7,531 bases of DNA, from NCBI GenBank assembly GCA_002345845.1, contig DDWF01000140.1, positions 1-7,531 on the forward strand, read 5' to 3'. The notes under the pieces are model-generated. The model had not been told where the DNA came from, ran no database searches, and was given only the letters and a program-made list of their open reading frames with translations. A program made the position numbers and the translations under genes. Source of the stretch: Betaproteobacteria bacterium UBA2293 (lineage in GTDB: Bacteria > Pseudomonadota > Gammaproteobacteria > Burkholderiales > Rhodocyclaceae). Position 1 is the first letter of the stretch. Every line of letters begins with the position of its first letter. Below, piece by piece: positions 7,117 through 7,531 of the stretch.

Positions 7117-7531
7117 CCCGTATCGTCAATCGTCCCATCCCGCAACGCGCCGTCTGGCAGCTCGAACAGCAGGGCCTGCATCCGCTGCTCGCCCGCCTCT
7201 ATGCGTCGCGCGGCGTCACCGACAAGGCCGAGCTCGACTACGAACTGAAGTCGCTGCTGCCGCCCACTGCCCTGACCCACGCGACCGATGCCGCCAGCCT
7301 GCTGGCCGACGCCATCGAGGCGGAAGCGAAATTGCTGATCATCGGCGACTACGACTGTGACGGCGCCACCGCCACCGCCGTCGGCATGCGTGCCCTGCAG
7401 ATGCTCGGCGCCGACGTCGACTTCCTGCTCCCCGACCGCTTCAAGCTCGGCTACGGCCTGTCGCCGGAAATCGTCAATGTCGCCGCCGAGCAGTCGCCGG
7501 ACCTGATCATCACCGTCGACAACGGCATCGC
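7113..7531 (+). CDS. recJ: Single-stranded-DNA-specific 5'-3' exonuclease RecJ (partial, N-terminal 139 residues)
   Basis: RecJ degrades single-stranded DNA 5' to 3' in RecF-pathway recombination, mismatch repair and base-excision repair. I translated this by hand from the GTG at 7113; the frame remains open to the window end (I139 plus two bases), so roughly a quarter of a typical 560-580 aa protein is seen. DHH-family motif I is present as GDYDCDGATAT, with metal-ligand aspartates D79, D81 and D83. Motif II begins as TVDNGI with D136. PDRFKLGYGLS (107-117) is also typical of RecJ. The N-terminus MTRIVNRPIPQRAVWQLEQQ is in the usual place ahead of the catalytic core. The start is supported by GAAGGA at 7102-7107, five bases before the GTG, and by the GTGA overlap with the upstream gene. 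The C-terminal DHHA1 and OB-fold regions are outside the window. Confidence 0.96.
   Translation, partial: MTRIVNRPIPQRAVWQLEQQGLHPLLARLYASRGVTDKAELDYELKSLLPPTALTHATDAASLLADAIEAEAKLLIIGDYDCDGATATAVGMRALQMLGADVDFLLPDRFKLGYGLSPEIVNVAAEQSPDLIITVDNGI

Overview
This window looks like ordinary chromosome from a GC-rich betaproteobacterium, most likely of the Rhodocyclales (Dechloromonas/Azonexus-like). That placement is from memory of protein style and gene order: an RpfE-like gene coupled to recJ, and a LolC/E permease nearby. It is not from a search. There is no sign of phage, transposon, CRISPR array, tRNA or rRNA. Coding density is high, and many long antisense ORFs are shadows caused by the GC-rich codon pattern.

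Layout. Minus strand, right to left from 5931: a short KdpD-type sensor kinase (5931-4441), KdpE-type response regulator (4444-3752), TrkH potassium channel subunit (3744-2290) and TrkA gating subunit (2275-902). Neighbours overlap by 4 bp or are separated by 7 and 14 bp, so these four genes read as one operon. After a 93-bp gap comes the N-terminal half of a LolC/LolE-type lipoprotein-release permease (808-1), which leaves the window on the left. Plus strand: an RpfE-like protein of unknown function (GTG start at 6061, to 7116) overlaps by 4 bp the start of recJ (7113 onward), which leaves the window on the right.

How the parts fit. TrkH and TrkA together make a constitutive-type K+ uptake system, with TrkH as the pore and TrkA as the NAD(H)/nucleotide-binding cytoplasmic regulator. 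KdpD/KdpE is the two-component system that in E. coli controls the unrelated high-affinity pump KdpFABC. Here it is wired into the same operon as Trk, and the kinase lacks the N-terminal KdpD and Usp domains. It keeps only the four-helix membrane module, a GAF-like linker and the catalytic core. This K+ regulation and transport cassette is the most interesting part of the window.

The divergent control region (about 5932-6060) holds an extended -10 promoter for the rpfE-recJ side. It also holds a perfect 8-bp direct repeat spaced exactly 11 bp, which could be a binding site for KdpE or an UP element for the rightward promoter. I see no wholly novel system. The unusual points are the domain-reduced KdpD coupled to Trk and the phased repeat between the divergent operons.
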